This document shows, one piece after another, positions 46,261 to 54,360 of a DNA stretch of 64,000 nucleotides. The stretch is taken from the NCBI RefSeq assembly GCF_016107535.1, contig NZ_JABASQ010000001.1, positions 372,001 through 436,000 on the forward strand, written 5' to 3'. Both the position numbers and the translations under genes were made by a program. The notes beneath the pieces are model-generated. The model made no database searches. It was not told the DNA's origin and worked only from the letters and a program-made list of their open reading frames with translations. Source of the stretch: Psychrobacter cibarius (GTDB lineage: Bacteria; Pseudomonadota; Gammaproteobacteria; Pseudomonadales; Moraxellaceae). How positions within the stretch are numbered: position 1 is the stretch's first letter; every line of letters starts with the position of its first letter.

Positions 46261-46779
46261 ATGACTTGGATTGAAGTGGTCGATTCAGCAGTGAAAATAG
46301 GTTTGGGCGCATTGATAGCAGGCGTTATTGCTTTTCTATTATCTTCAACACAACATCGTAATGAGCTTAAAAAAGCTAAAATAGAATGCGAGTTTGAGAT
46401 GTTAAAAGAAGTTGCAGAAAAAGTAGAGAACTTTAATAGTATCACTTTGAATTACTGGGCATTCGCCACTGACTGGCGGCGCAGGTTAGTTTTAGATTCT
46501 TCGCTTCCTAAATCTAATGGATTATTAGATGCTCAAAATAAATTATTCGACAGCTTTAGTGAGCTAACGAAAGCGGAATCTTTATTACTACTATTTGGCT
46601 ATAGCAACGCTCAAATTAAGCTTAGAGAATATGGCGAGACAGTTATATCTTTCAAAAAAAGAGTAGAATGCGTACATATCCCTTTCGACCCAAATGATAC
46701 GACCAACTATAGAAAATCTATGATTGATAAACGCTCCGAGCTATTTATTCTCTTAAATGACATCTATAAAACTATTTAA
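46261..46779 (+). CDS. Hypothetical single-TM protein with coiled-coil region
   Basis: This 172 aa protein has an N-terminal TM helix (about 12-28, KIGLGALIAGVIAFLL), then a charged helical stretch (ELKKAKIECEFEMLKEVAEKVENF) and a soluble helical rest. It is more AT-rich than its neighbours and has no recognised domain, so it may be a later insertion between ampD and murJ. A 48 bp gap after ampD allows cotranscription. It is a plausible membrane-anchored accessory protein of unknown role. Confidence 0.7.
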   Translation: MTWIEVVDSAVKIGLGALIAGVIAFLLSSTQHRNELKKAKIECEFEMLKEVAEKVENFNSITLNYWAFATDWRRRLVLDSSLPKSNGLLDAQNKLFDSFSELTKAESLLLLFGYSNAQIKLREYGETVISFKKRVECVHIPFDPNDTTNYRKSMIDKRSELFILLNDIYKTI

Positions 46780-46880
46780 TTCTTAATCTGATTGTCGCAA
46801 TTAAAAAATTATCGCTACTTATCAACGATTTTTTATCATTTTATATTCCACATCCAATCCATTTATCTCGATTATGAAAA

Positions 46881-46889
46881 TGCTATAAT
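46881..46889 (+). promoter_or_regulatory. Extended -10 promoter of murJ
   Basis: TGCTATAAT, identical to the rpoZ extended -10, lies 84 bp before the murJ start. The 14 bp repeats are between this element and the start codon, hence in the transcribed leader. Confidence 0.6.
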
Positions 46890-46914
46890 CCGTCAGCTTT
46901 TTGATAGCAGCAAC

Positions 46915-46956
46915 TTAGTAAACAACCATCAGTAAACAACCTTCATTAAACAAATT
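46915..46956. repeat. 14 bp tandem repeat (3 copies) in the murJ leader
   Basis: TTAGTAAACAACCA, TCAGTAAACAACCT and TCATTAAACAAATT follow each other at 46915, 46929 and 46943. The third copy is more diverged. Confidence 0.75.
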
Positions 46957-46972
46957 AGCACAATAGGTTCTC

Positions 46973-48523
46973 ATGGCAAAAAGTCGGTTATTTCGTTCAA
47001 CCATGGTGGTCAGTAGTATGACCATGCTGTCTCGTATTTTAGGTCTGGTACGCGATGTCGTATTGTTAGGCGTCTTTGGCGCTGGTGGTCTGATGGATGC
47101 CTTTTTAGTCGCCTTCAAAATCCCAAACTTTTTGCGGCGTCTGTTTGCAGAAGGTGCTTTTAGCCAAGCATTCGTCCCTGTACTGTCCGAATACAAAGAA
47201 AAATATAGTTTGCAGCAGGTACAAATCTTAGTCAGTCGTACTTCAGGCGCTCTGTTGTTAATTTTGTCGATGCTTACTGTGGTTGTTATTTTAATGGCAC
47301 CGTGGGTCGTAACTTTATTCGCGCCCGGTTTTGCGGATCAACCAGGTAAGTTTGCTATTACCGCTGAATTACTGCGTTTGACCTTTCCTTATTTGCTATT
47401 TATTTCTATGACCGCCTTTGCCAGTGGCATTTTACAAAGCTACGGACGCTTTGCTGCGCCTGCCTTTGCACCAGTGTTGCTAAACTTGTGCATGATTGGT
47501 GGCGCATTAATTTTTGCTCCTATGTTCGATGTTCCTATCATGGCGCTAGGCTACGCGGTCGCTATCGCAGGATTGTTGCAATTCTTACTACAGCTGCCTC
47601 AGCTATGGCAACAAAAGCTGCTGGTCGCACCCAAGGTCGACTTTCAGCATGAAGGCGTTCGCCGTATTTTAAAACTCATGCTGCCTGCTATCTTTGGCGT
47701 CTCTGTCACTCAGATTAATCTGCTGCTCAATACCATTTTTGCCTCATTGATGATTGGCGGCTCGGTCTCTTGGCTGTATGCCGCAGAGCGTATGAGTGAG
47801 CTGCCGTTAGGCTTGATTGGCGTGGCAATCGGTACAGTCATTTTGCCCAGTTTATCAAAAAGTGAGGCGCAAAAAGACGATGTTAGTTTTAAAAAAACCA
47901 TCGATTGGGCGGCACGCTTAATCATTTTAGTCGGTGTTCCGGCATCAGCAGCGTTGTTTATACTTGCCGATGTACTGATGCAAGCACTGTTTTTGCGCGG
48001 TGAATTTACCTTACGTGATGCGCAGATGAGTTCGCTCGCATTACGTAGTATGGCTGGTGGTATTTTAGGCTTTATGCTTATTAAAATCTTTGCCCCTGCT
48101 TTTTTTGCCCGTCAAGATACCAGAACACCCGTAAAAATCGGTATCATTTCTGTCTTTGCCAACATGATTTTTAGTGTCATTTTCATCGGTATATTTTATT
48201 TCTTAGAGATTCCGCTACATGGCGGCTTGGCCTTAGCAACCACGGGCGCGGCCTTTGTGAACGCAGGCTTATTATATTACTTCTTACATAAACGTGATAT
48301 TTTCCGCTTTGGCAGTCATTGGAAAAAATTATTCACCCAGTTTGCGATTGCGACCAGCGCTATGATTGGCGTGCTTTATATCATGCTGCCTTATTTCCCT
48401 AGCGATGATGCGCAGTGGCGACGTATCGCCGCTTTGCTCATCATGTGTGCCGTGGGGGCACTGGTTTATGGCGTGGTATTACTAGCCACTGGTTTCCGTC
48501 CACACCAGCTAAAGCATGGTTAA
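46973..48523 (+). CDS. murJ: Lipid II flippase MurJ (MviN)
   Basis: This 516 aa MOP-superfamily protein with about 14 TM helices flips lipid II across the inner membrane. The N-terminus has MSSMTMLSRILGLVRDVV-like sequence and FRRLFAEGAFSQAFVPVL. It connects the MurG product to the periplasm. ribF follows about 1.7 kb downstream; murJ near ribF is common. Confidence 0.96.
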   Translation: MAKSRLFRSTMVVSSMTMLSRILGLVRDVVLLGVFGAGGLMDAFLVAFKIPNFLRRLFAEGAFSQAFVPVLSEYKEKYSLQQVQILVSRTSGALLLILSMLTVVVILMAPWVVTLFAPGFADQPGKFAITAELLRLTFPYLLFISMTAFASGILQSYGRFAAPAFAPVLLNLCMIGGALIFAPMFDVPIMALGYAVAIAGLLQFLLQLPQLWQQKLLVAPKVDFQHEGVRRILKLMLPAIFGVSVTQINLLLNTIFASLMIGGSVSWLYAAERMSELPLGLIGVAIGTVILPSLSKSEAQKDDVSFKKTIDWAARLIILVGVPASAALFILADVLMQALFLRGEFTLRDAQMSSLALRSMAGGILGFMLIKIFAPAFFARQDTRTPVKIGIISVFANMIFSVIFIGIFYFLEIPLHGGLALATTGAAFVNAGLLYYFLHKRDIFRFGSHWKKLFTQFAIATSAMIGVLYIMLPYFPSDDAQWRRIAALLIMCAVGALVYGVVLLATGFRPHQLKHG

Positions 48524-48634
48524 GCAGCTTCACTTACGAAACCAAAACAAGCTTAGTAAGAGAATGGATAGTGAATGATGCGGATAGTTGCCATAATTAA
48601 CCATTAACGAATAAATGAAATCTGAGGGCTAATA

Positions 48635-49246
48635 ATGACAACCAAACGATCAACCTTACTACGCTTACCAACTATCCTGACCGCTGGTGTCCTTAGCACT
48701 GGACTGCTTTTAAGTGCTTGTAGCGATAACGATAAGACAGCTAATAGTGCCGAAGATACGGCAGCCATCGCTGAAGGCAGTTCTGATGAAAGCATTGATG
48801 CTGAAAATAGCGCTGCTAATCAAACGTCAGCAGTTGACAGCAAGCAGATGGCTGACAGTGGTAAAGCTGAAACGGCGATTGATAGTGATAATATCAACCC
48901 AGTCACTTCTGCGACCAAGCAAAAAAGCCTCGTAACCAATCCCACCCAAGCTGGTACGCCGGAAGATACTGTAAAGCAAGCACTAGATAGCTTGTATTAT
49001 GGCGAGGTAAAGGAAGCTGTTAAATATTATAAAGTAGATATGGCAAACTTCGAAGAAGAGCTGGCTAAAACCCAGTATGCCTTTCAGCAAACCGTCGATG
49101 GCGTCACTATTACCGATACTCAATATAACGATGATAAAACCCGTGCCACCATCATTGGGGAGCTGATGTTAAAAGGACAAAGTGCGCCTGCACCGTTGAC
49201 CTATCAGCTGCAAAAAATTGAAGGTCAATGGAAAATCCTAGGATAA
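48635..49246 (+). CDS. Lipoprotein, DUF4878-like
   Basis: This 203 aa protein has a lipoprotein signal with lipobox LLLSAC (C29). An acidic, Ser/Asn/Ala-rich linker follows (about 30-110), then a small domain (VKQALDSLYYGEVKEAVKYYKVD...TRATIIGELMLKG...GQWKILG) that fits the DUF4878/NTF2-like fold. Localisation is membrane-anchored in the periplasm or outer membrane. Function unknown. Confidence 0.82.
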   Translation: MTTKRSTLLRLPTILTAGVLSTGLLLSACSDNDKTANSAEDTAAIAEGSSDESIDAENSAANQTSAVDSKQMADSGKAETAIDSDNINPVTSATKQKSLVTNPTQAGTPEDTVKQALDSLYYGEVKEAVKYYKVDMANFEEELAKTQYAFQQTVDGVTITDTQYNDDKTRATIIGELMLKGQSAPAPLTYQLQKIEGQWKILG

Positions 49247-49275
49247 GACGCTTTGCTATCCTCATTTAAAATCAC

Positions 49276-49305
49276 TTTAGCTTAAGTTATTTTAGCTTAA
49301 TTCAC
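49276..49305. repeat. 15 bp direct tandem repeat (2 copies)
   Basis: TTTAGCTTAAGTTAT (49276-49290) and TTTAGCTTAATTCAC (49291-49305) follow the lipoprotein gene stop. It is a weaker, more diverged pair than the other arrays. Confidence 0.5.
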
Positions 49306-49363
49306 TTGAACTTGAACTATCTTATCTTCAATGATTTTATTTGATACCAATCAAAATTTAATA

Positions 49364-49963
49364 TTAATCTGACGACACTGGCTTGCCAAGCATCACAACA
49401 TCAGCGATAAAGCCTTGCATATCACACACTTTTGGCATATATCCCCATTGCTCAAAACCAAGCTTACGGAACAATCCTAAGCTTGGCTGATTGTGCGCAA
49501 AAATAAGCGCGATCACATTATGAATGCCTAGGCTTGGCGCTTGTGTCAACATCCAGCAGGTCAATAAACTGCCCAATCCTTGACCGTGATAATCCTGATG
49601 CAAGTAGACACTAATCTCAGTGCTGATATGATAAGCCGGTCGTGCATATAAATCGCTAAAGCTACCCCATGCAACGATTGTTGCTGTCTCTGCTTCTGCT
49701 GAATTTTGAGTGGTCTTATGCATCGCTTTTACGACATAAATAGGACGCGTCGGACTGTTTATATGCTCATCAAACCAATCTGCACGCTCTTCACAAGTCA
49801 CTGGGGTGAGATTGGCAGTGGCTTGCTTACCTGCAATAGTCTGATTGTAAATCGCCAAAATCTCTGACAAGTCGTCTCTACTTGCACGCTGCACGACAAA
49901 CTCATCAGTGAGATAGTGTTCTAACAAAACAGTTGGTACAGCATTCAAGGCAGCAACGGGCAT
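49364..49963 (-). CDS. GNAT-family N-acetyltransferase (Pat-like)
   Basis: From the ATG at 49963 (GGAGA upstream) this is 199 aa. A phosphinothricin acetyltransferase-like GNAT core is seen: VQRASRDDLSEILAIYNQ, the acetyl-CoA loop HQDYHGQGLGSLL, and NQPSLGLFRKLGFEQWG. The substrate is likely an amino acid or small amine; not determinable. It converges on the upstream lipoprotein gene. Confidence 0.88.
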   Translation of the reverse strand: MPVAALNAVPTVLLEHYLTDEFVVQRASRDDLSEILAIYNQTIAGKQATANLTPVTCEERADWFDEHINSPTRPIYVVKAMHKTTQNSAEAETATIVAWGSFSDLYARPAYHISTEISVYLHQDYHGQGLGSLLTCWMLTQAPSLGIHNVIALIFAHNQPSLGLFRKLGFEQWGYMPKVCDMQGFIADVVMLGKPVSSD

Positions 49964-50226
49964 AAGGTCTCCGTAATTATTAATTAATAGTCTATGAGTG
50001 ATAATTGTTGCAAGATGATCCATCTATACAGAGGGTCATTACAGAAGTATGTGGACAAATATCACGGTATTTTAAGATGACAGAGCGGATAGCGCCATAC
50101 TTTTATTGTCAGTAGACTATAGGATGTTAGTGTGGTCATTTTACTTTATAATGGCTGATTTTAAACACATTGATTTTGGTACAGGTGTGTTTTTTATCTG
50201 GTTTTATCTATCATAGCTGAAAATTT

Positions 50227-51267
50227 ATGAACACCTATTTTCTTGAGCAACTGATTGCCTCGCCCAGTAATTTGACTGCAAATACTAGCCCAGTAGATTT
50301 AGCGCCCTGTGTGCTCACTATCGGTAACTTCGATGGTGTCCATCTTGGTCATCAAGCGATGCTTGAACAAGTCCGTGATATTGCGCATGCACAAAATCTT
50401 GGTTCTGCTGTCATGATATTTGAGCCACAGCCTCGTGAATTTTTTGCGCCAGCCACCGCGCCTGCTCGCCTCACCAATCTCGCTGAAAAACAAGCTTTGT
50501 TAGCAAAATATGGCGTTGAGACCTTGATTGTGGCAGGATTTGATGCAGAGTTTCGCTCGCTATCCGCCCAAGCATTTGCGGATCTTTTAGCCCTGCGCTT
50601 AAATGTCAAGGCGTTGGTGTTGGGTGATGACTTTAAATTTGGTCATGACCGTACTGGCGACAGTCAGTTTTTGCGGAATTATGGCTTAGATGTGACCAAT
50701 CTACATACCGTCATCGATGATAGTGGTAAAGCGGCACGTATCAGCTCTACTCGCGTTCGAGACTTACTATTGGCTGGTGATATTGACGCTGCTAATGCGC
50801 TACTTGGTCGCGATTATGCGATTACAGGAATGGTCGTTGGTGGCGATAAAATAGGTCGCACCATGGACTTTCCTACTGCAAATATTGACCTACAGCGTTT
50901 AAAACCTGCCCTGCATGGTATCTTTGCTGTTGATGTCGTCAGCCTCGACGAGGATGGGCAAGTGATTGCTGATGGCTTATCGGCATTTGCTATAGATGGC
51001 AAATCAGGTATCTCAGGATTACGTTCCAATAGCCTCTTTGGGACAGCCAATATCGGCACTAGACCCTCTGTCGATAAACAACATGATTGGCGTTTGGAAG
51101 TGCATTTCCCAGAATTAAATGCCGATTTATATGGATTAACTTTACAGGTTCGATTTTTGCATTATTTACATGGTGAACGACATTATGATGGCTTAGAAGC
51201 ATTAAAAACAGGCATCCATAATGATGTAAAAGCATTAATTGAGTGGCGAGAGCAGCAGCCCAGTTAA
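50227..51267 (+). CDS. ribF: Bifunctional riboflavin kinase/FAD synthetase
   Basis: This 346 aa enzyme makes FMN and FAD from riboflavin. The N-terminal FAD synthetase carries LTIGNFDGVHLGHQAML and SSTRVRDLL, and the C-terminal flavokinase carries GMVVGGDKIGRTMDFPTANI. The spacing and length are typical. It ends at a bidirectional terminator shared with the opposing DUF2789 gene. Confidence 0.96.
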   Translation: MNTYFLEQLIASPSNLTANTSPVDLAPCVLTIGNFDGVHLGHQAMLEQVRDIAHAQNLGSAVMIFEPQPREFFAPATAPARLTNLAEKQALLAKYGVETLIVAGFDAEFRSLSAQAFADLLALRLNVKALVLGDDFKFGHDRTGDSQFLRNYGLDVTNLHTVIDDSGKAARISSTRVRDLLLAGDIDAANALLGRDYAITGMVVGGDKIGRTMDFPTANIDLQRLKPALHGIFAVDVVSLDEDGQVIADGLSAFAIDGKSGISGLRSNSLFGTANIGTRPSVDKQHDWRLEVHFPELNADLYGLTLQVRFLHYLHGERHYDGLEALKTGIHNDVKALIEWREQQPS

Positions 51268-51313
51268 ATTGCTAGTAAGCTTAAATGCGGGCGTCGATAT
51301 TTATAATTTATAA

Positions 51314-51347
51314 AAAACCCACAGCGTTTATAACGTTTGTGGGTTTT
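51314..51347. terminator. Bidirectional terminator between ribF and DUF2789 gene
   Basis: AAAACCCACA and TGTGGGTTTT form a 10 bp stem with a 14 base loop, flanked by A and T runs. It lies between convergent stops. Confidence 0.85.
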
Positions 51348-51364
51348 ATCTAATGGGAGTTTTT

Positions 51365-51604
51365 CTAAGCATCTGGATGCATACGTACGTTTAAGTCATC
51401 GATGACCTCTACCCATTCCGCATCTTTTTCCCATTCTTCTTGTAGAAAAGCACGCTGATTATCTGTCCAAATACTCGCTTCTATCAACTTCTCTTCTTTA
51501 TCCAACTGATTATTTTCAATAAAACTATCAATCGCTGCATCTGAGCTATCAAGTCCCAACTGTGCAAATAATTCATTCATATTGTATTCTGGTTCACCCA
51601 ACAT
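51365..51604 (-). CDS. DUF2789 protein
   Basis: This 79 aa protein matches the DUF2789 pattern: MNELFAQLGLDSSDAAIDSFI, then LIEASIWTDNQRAFLQEEWEKDAEW and DDLN. AAGGAG lies right before the start. It is soluble, acidic and of unknown function. Confidence 0.85.
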   Translation of the reverse strand: MLGEPEYNMNELFAQLGLDSSDAAIDSFIENNQLDKEEKLIEASIWTDNQRAFLQEEWEKDAEWVEVIDDLNVRMHPDA

Positions 51605-51744
51605 AATTTTCTCCTTAAATGGTACGAGTGTCTTTGTGTTTATTATCTAAATTGACACATTTATTGTAGCAAGCTTTATTTTAATAGCTGTTAATCAACG
51701 TGTATCTAACGTTATCAATTGTATTTTGATAGGCAGACAAGACA

Positions 51745-51776
51745 CAAAAAAGCCCTCTAATGTAGAGGGCTTTTTT
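51745..51776 (-). terminator. mdh terminator
   Basis: A near-perfect stem AGCCCTCTA/TAGAGGGCT with a three base loop is flanked by A and T runs, 48 bp after the mdh stop. It may also function on the plus strand. Confidence 0.9.
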
Positions 51777-51823
51777 AGATCAATTTCTATAAAACAGTTT
51801 TATGACATAATGACATTGGCGGC

Positions 51824-52813
51824 TTATGGAAGCAGGTGTGCTACTGCATCACGTTCTTCGCTAAGCTCTTGCTCAGTCGCTGCCATTTTCTCTTTAGAGA
51901 AATTTGATGACACATCAACGCCATCTACGATAGACCAATCACCGTTAGTACATGTGCATGGGAATGAGTAGATTAAGCCTTTTGCGATACCGTATTCGCC
52001 GTTTGAATAAACGCCCATTGATACCCAATCGTTCTCATCAGTACCCAATGCCCAAGTGCGCATATGTGCAATGGCCGCGTTGGCAGCAGAAGCGGCAGAT
52101 GATGCACCGCGTGCTTTAATGATTGCAGCACCGCGTTGTTGTACTTCTGGGATATAAGTCGCTTCGTACCATTCGCGATCAACCAAATCTAATGCAGGCT
52201 TACCGTTGACAGTAGCAGCAGTCAGATCAGGATACTGCGTTGATGAATGGTTGCCCCAGATGATCATTTTTTTCACGTCATTTACTGTACTGTCAGTTTT
52301 GCCAGCCAACTGTGCCATGGCACGGTTGTGGTCTAAACGAGTCATCGCAGTGAAGTTACGTGGATCAAGATCTGGTGCATTGCGCTGAGCGATAAGGGCG
52401 TTGGTGTTGGCAGGGTTACCGACAACCAATACTTTTACGTCACGGCTTGCAACGTCATTCAATGCTTTACCTTGTGCTGAGAAAATCGCAGCGTTGGCTT
52501 CTAGCAAATCTTTACGTTCCATACCTGGACCACGCGGACGTGAACCTACAAGCAGAGCATAGTCAACATCTTTGAATGCAACGGTCGCATCATCAGTCTG
52601 CACAATACCTGCTAATAAAGGGAATGCACAATCTTCCAATTCCATGACCACACCCTTTAGGGCGTCAAGTGCTGGAGCGATTTCAAGCAATTGCAAAATA
52701 ACTGGCTGATCTTTACCTAGCATCTCGCCAGATGCAATACGAAATAACATAGCATAGCTGATATTACCAGCGGCACCAGTGACGGCAACACGTAAAGGCT
52801 GTTTCATTGACAT
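51824..52813 (-). CDS. mdh: Malate dehydrogenase
   Basis: This NAD-dependent TCA enzyme (329 aa) has the Rossmann motif [16 protein letters not shown], the coenzyme acidic residue region [19 protein letters not shown], and the active-site His in [19 protein letters not shown] lies six bases before the ATG at 52813. It belongs to the group of malate dehydrogenases related to the eukaryotic cytosolic type. Confidence 0.97.
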   Translation of the reverse strand: MSMKQPLRVAVTGAAGNISYAMLFRIASGEMLGKDQPVILQLLEIAPALDALKGVVMELEDCAFPLLAGIVQTDDATVAFKDVDYALLVGSRPRGPGMERKDLLEANAAIFSAQGKALNDVASRDVKVLVVGNPANTNALIAQRNAPDLDPRNFTAMTRLDHNRAMAQLAGKTDSTVNDVKKMIIWGNHSSTQYPDLTAATVNGKPALDLVDREWYEATYIPEVQQRGAAIIKARGASSAASAANAAIAHMRTWALGTDENDWVSMGVYSNGEYGIAKGLIYSFPCTCTNGDWSIVDGVDVSSNFSKEKMAATEQELSEERDAVAHLLP

Positions 52814-53185
52814 TGAATACTCCCTAATTATAGATTAGATAATTCATGATTCTGATTGATGGTTCTAATGGATGACTATCGTTGTAAATAGCGACTTGCC
52901 TACTGAATATAGCAGTCATAAACCGAGAGCTAGTGTAGCACTTCGTTCAGCAAATCGTCTAGAGACAATAAGACGCCGACCACCGATTATATTGTTACAT
53001 TTTATACGGGAGGATTTTTATACCTACTGTAAACCTATACGGATAAAGTGCTAGAAAGCAATAAAAGGCAGCTGATAACAGCATTGAGAAGCGTTGTATA
53101 CAGTGGATACAACACTTAAAATAAGCGAGTATTATTAGGGCGTGTCCTCAATTCAAACAATAAGCATTTAAATGGGCTAAAAAAA
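52814..53185. other. Spacer upstream of mdh with element copy
   Basis: It holds copy B of a dispersed element (53139-53177) and a 7 bp hairpin GTTGTAT/ATACAAC near 53094-53114. The mdh promoter should also be here; it was not placed. Confidence 0.5.
53139..53177 (-). repeat. Dispersed element, copy B (inverted relative to copy A)
   Basis: Read on the minus strand it begins GCCCATTTA and includes the exact 15-mer TTGAATTGAGGACAC (plus-strand 53142-53156), as at 8563-8601. It ends nine bases before the stop of the RNase T2-like gene. Confidence 0.55.
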
Positions 53186-53827
53186 CTATTTCCCACCCGA
53201 AATGACGAACTTACTGCCACAATTATTCACAACATTATGACATGTGCCAAATTCGCTCCCTTCATAACAAATATGGATATCTGTCAATGTTGATTGACGA
53301 CGACTGCCCGCTTGGCAAATCAGATCAATACTGTTTGAGGACATACCGCTGTTAAGCTGGGTCATTTGACTGATAAATCGAGATTTAGAAACCGTATAGC
53401 TATTACCTGTATTAAGCTCATTAGGCAGCTTTAATGCGCCAGCGTAATTGGTAATCTGGCGAAAATAACTACTGGCACTGAGTGGACTACACGCCCCATA
53501 ACGCTGCCAAGCTTGGCTACGTACTGTCGTATCAGGCATGATACGGTTGACGACTTTTAACTGTAACGGTGTCAGACGTGGCTCACTACCACGTCCGCAG
53601 CGCTCACCATATCCCATATCTAGACCTGATACTGTCAACGAATAACCCTCCAAGCATTGACGCATACGGGCACGCGTCGGCTGTATGCTACACAATGCTG
53701 GCGTCATCTCAATCATCAACACACGCTGTCCACTCTTAACAGCGCTCGCGGCATGTACCGGCATCATCATAATGCCTTGCAATATCACTAATGCACCGAT
53801 ACTTAGCGTCGTATTTAGTTTATCCAT
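53186..53827 (-). CDS. Secreted RNase T2-like protein lacking catalytic histidines
   Basis: From the ATG at 53827 it is 213 aa with a signal peptide ending in HAASA. The fold signature follows RNase I: MPDTTVRSQAWQRYGAC, YFRQI, FISQMTQLN, LICQAG..LTDIHIC, and NNCGSKFVI, with eight Cys for disulfides. But the CAS-I HGLWP is SGLDM (S67-M71), and the CAS-II ExxKHGxC is WQRYGAC (Y110), so both catalytic His are gone. It is probably not a ribonuclease. No ribosome site is obvious at this start; a longer frame reaches 53971. Confidence 0.72.
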   Translation of the reverse strand: MDKLNTTLSIGALVILQGIMMMPVHAASAVKSGQRVLMIEMTPALCSIQPTRARMRQCLEGYSLTVSGLDMGYGERCGRGSEPRLTPLQLKVVNRIMPDTTVRSQAWQRYGACSPLSASSYFRQITNYAGALKLPNELNTGNSYTVSKSRFISQMTQLNSGMSSNSIDLICQAGSRRQSTLTDIHICYEGSEFGTCHNVVNNCGSKFVISGGK

Positions 53828-54360
53828 AGATGTATTAGTTATCGAGCTTGATTGGTTTAAATCTGGCGTCAGAGTAGATAGCGAGAGCATCTGCTGAATA
53901 GATGACTGATGCCTAACTTTTAATAACAGGGGCAGATTAAAATATTTTTTGATCATAGGGGCTGAAGGCATCTAGCAATGATAAAAACATGGGCTATCGT
54001 TTAGCTCATAGTGTTCGACGTATAAACACTGATAAAACTAAGAATAGAGCTAACAAAAATGTGTGCGTTGATTAATAAGCACTTATTATAAGCACGTATA
54101 AAAGACACTAATTGATGCAATGGTAGCAAAACGTTTTTTTTAATCTATAGCAGAAACGTAAACATAAGCTAATGATAGCATCAATAGTACAAAAATATTG
54201 CAATGTTAGCATGTCATCATCAGCGAGGTTGGGCGTCGAATTCGGCATCGCGTCAAGACAAAGCTAGCTTTGATTGCACGATCAAAAGTGACATAAAGTG
54301 ACATGAAAAAACCATTAATGATTGCTCACGAATGGTTTTTTTGGTTTATACATTAGTACT
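53828..54360. other. Spacer between slt and the RNase T2-like gene
   Basis: It holds the slt terminator (54306-54342) and about 460 bp of AT-rich sequence, part of which could encode an N-terminal extension of the T2-like gene (open to 53971). No other gene was seen. Confidence 0.5.
54306..54342 (-). terminator. slt terminator
   Basis: AAAAAACCATT/AATGGTTTTTT forms an 11 bp stem with a 14 base loop, 19 bp after the slt stop on the minus strand. Confidence 0.85.
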
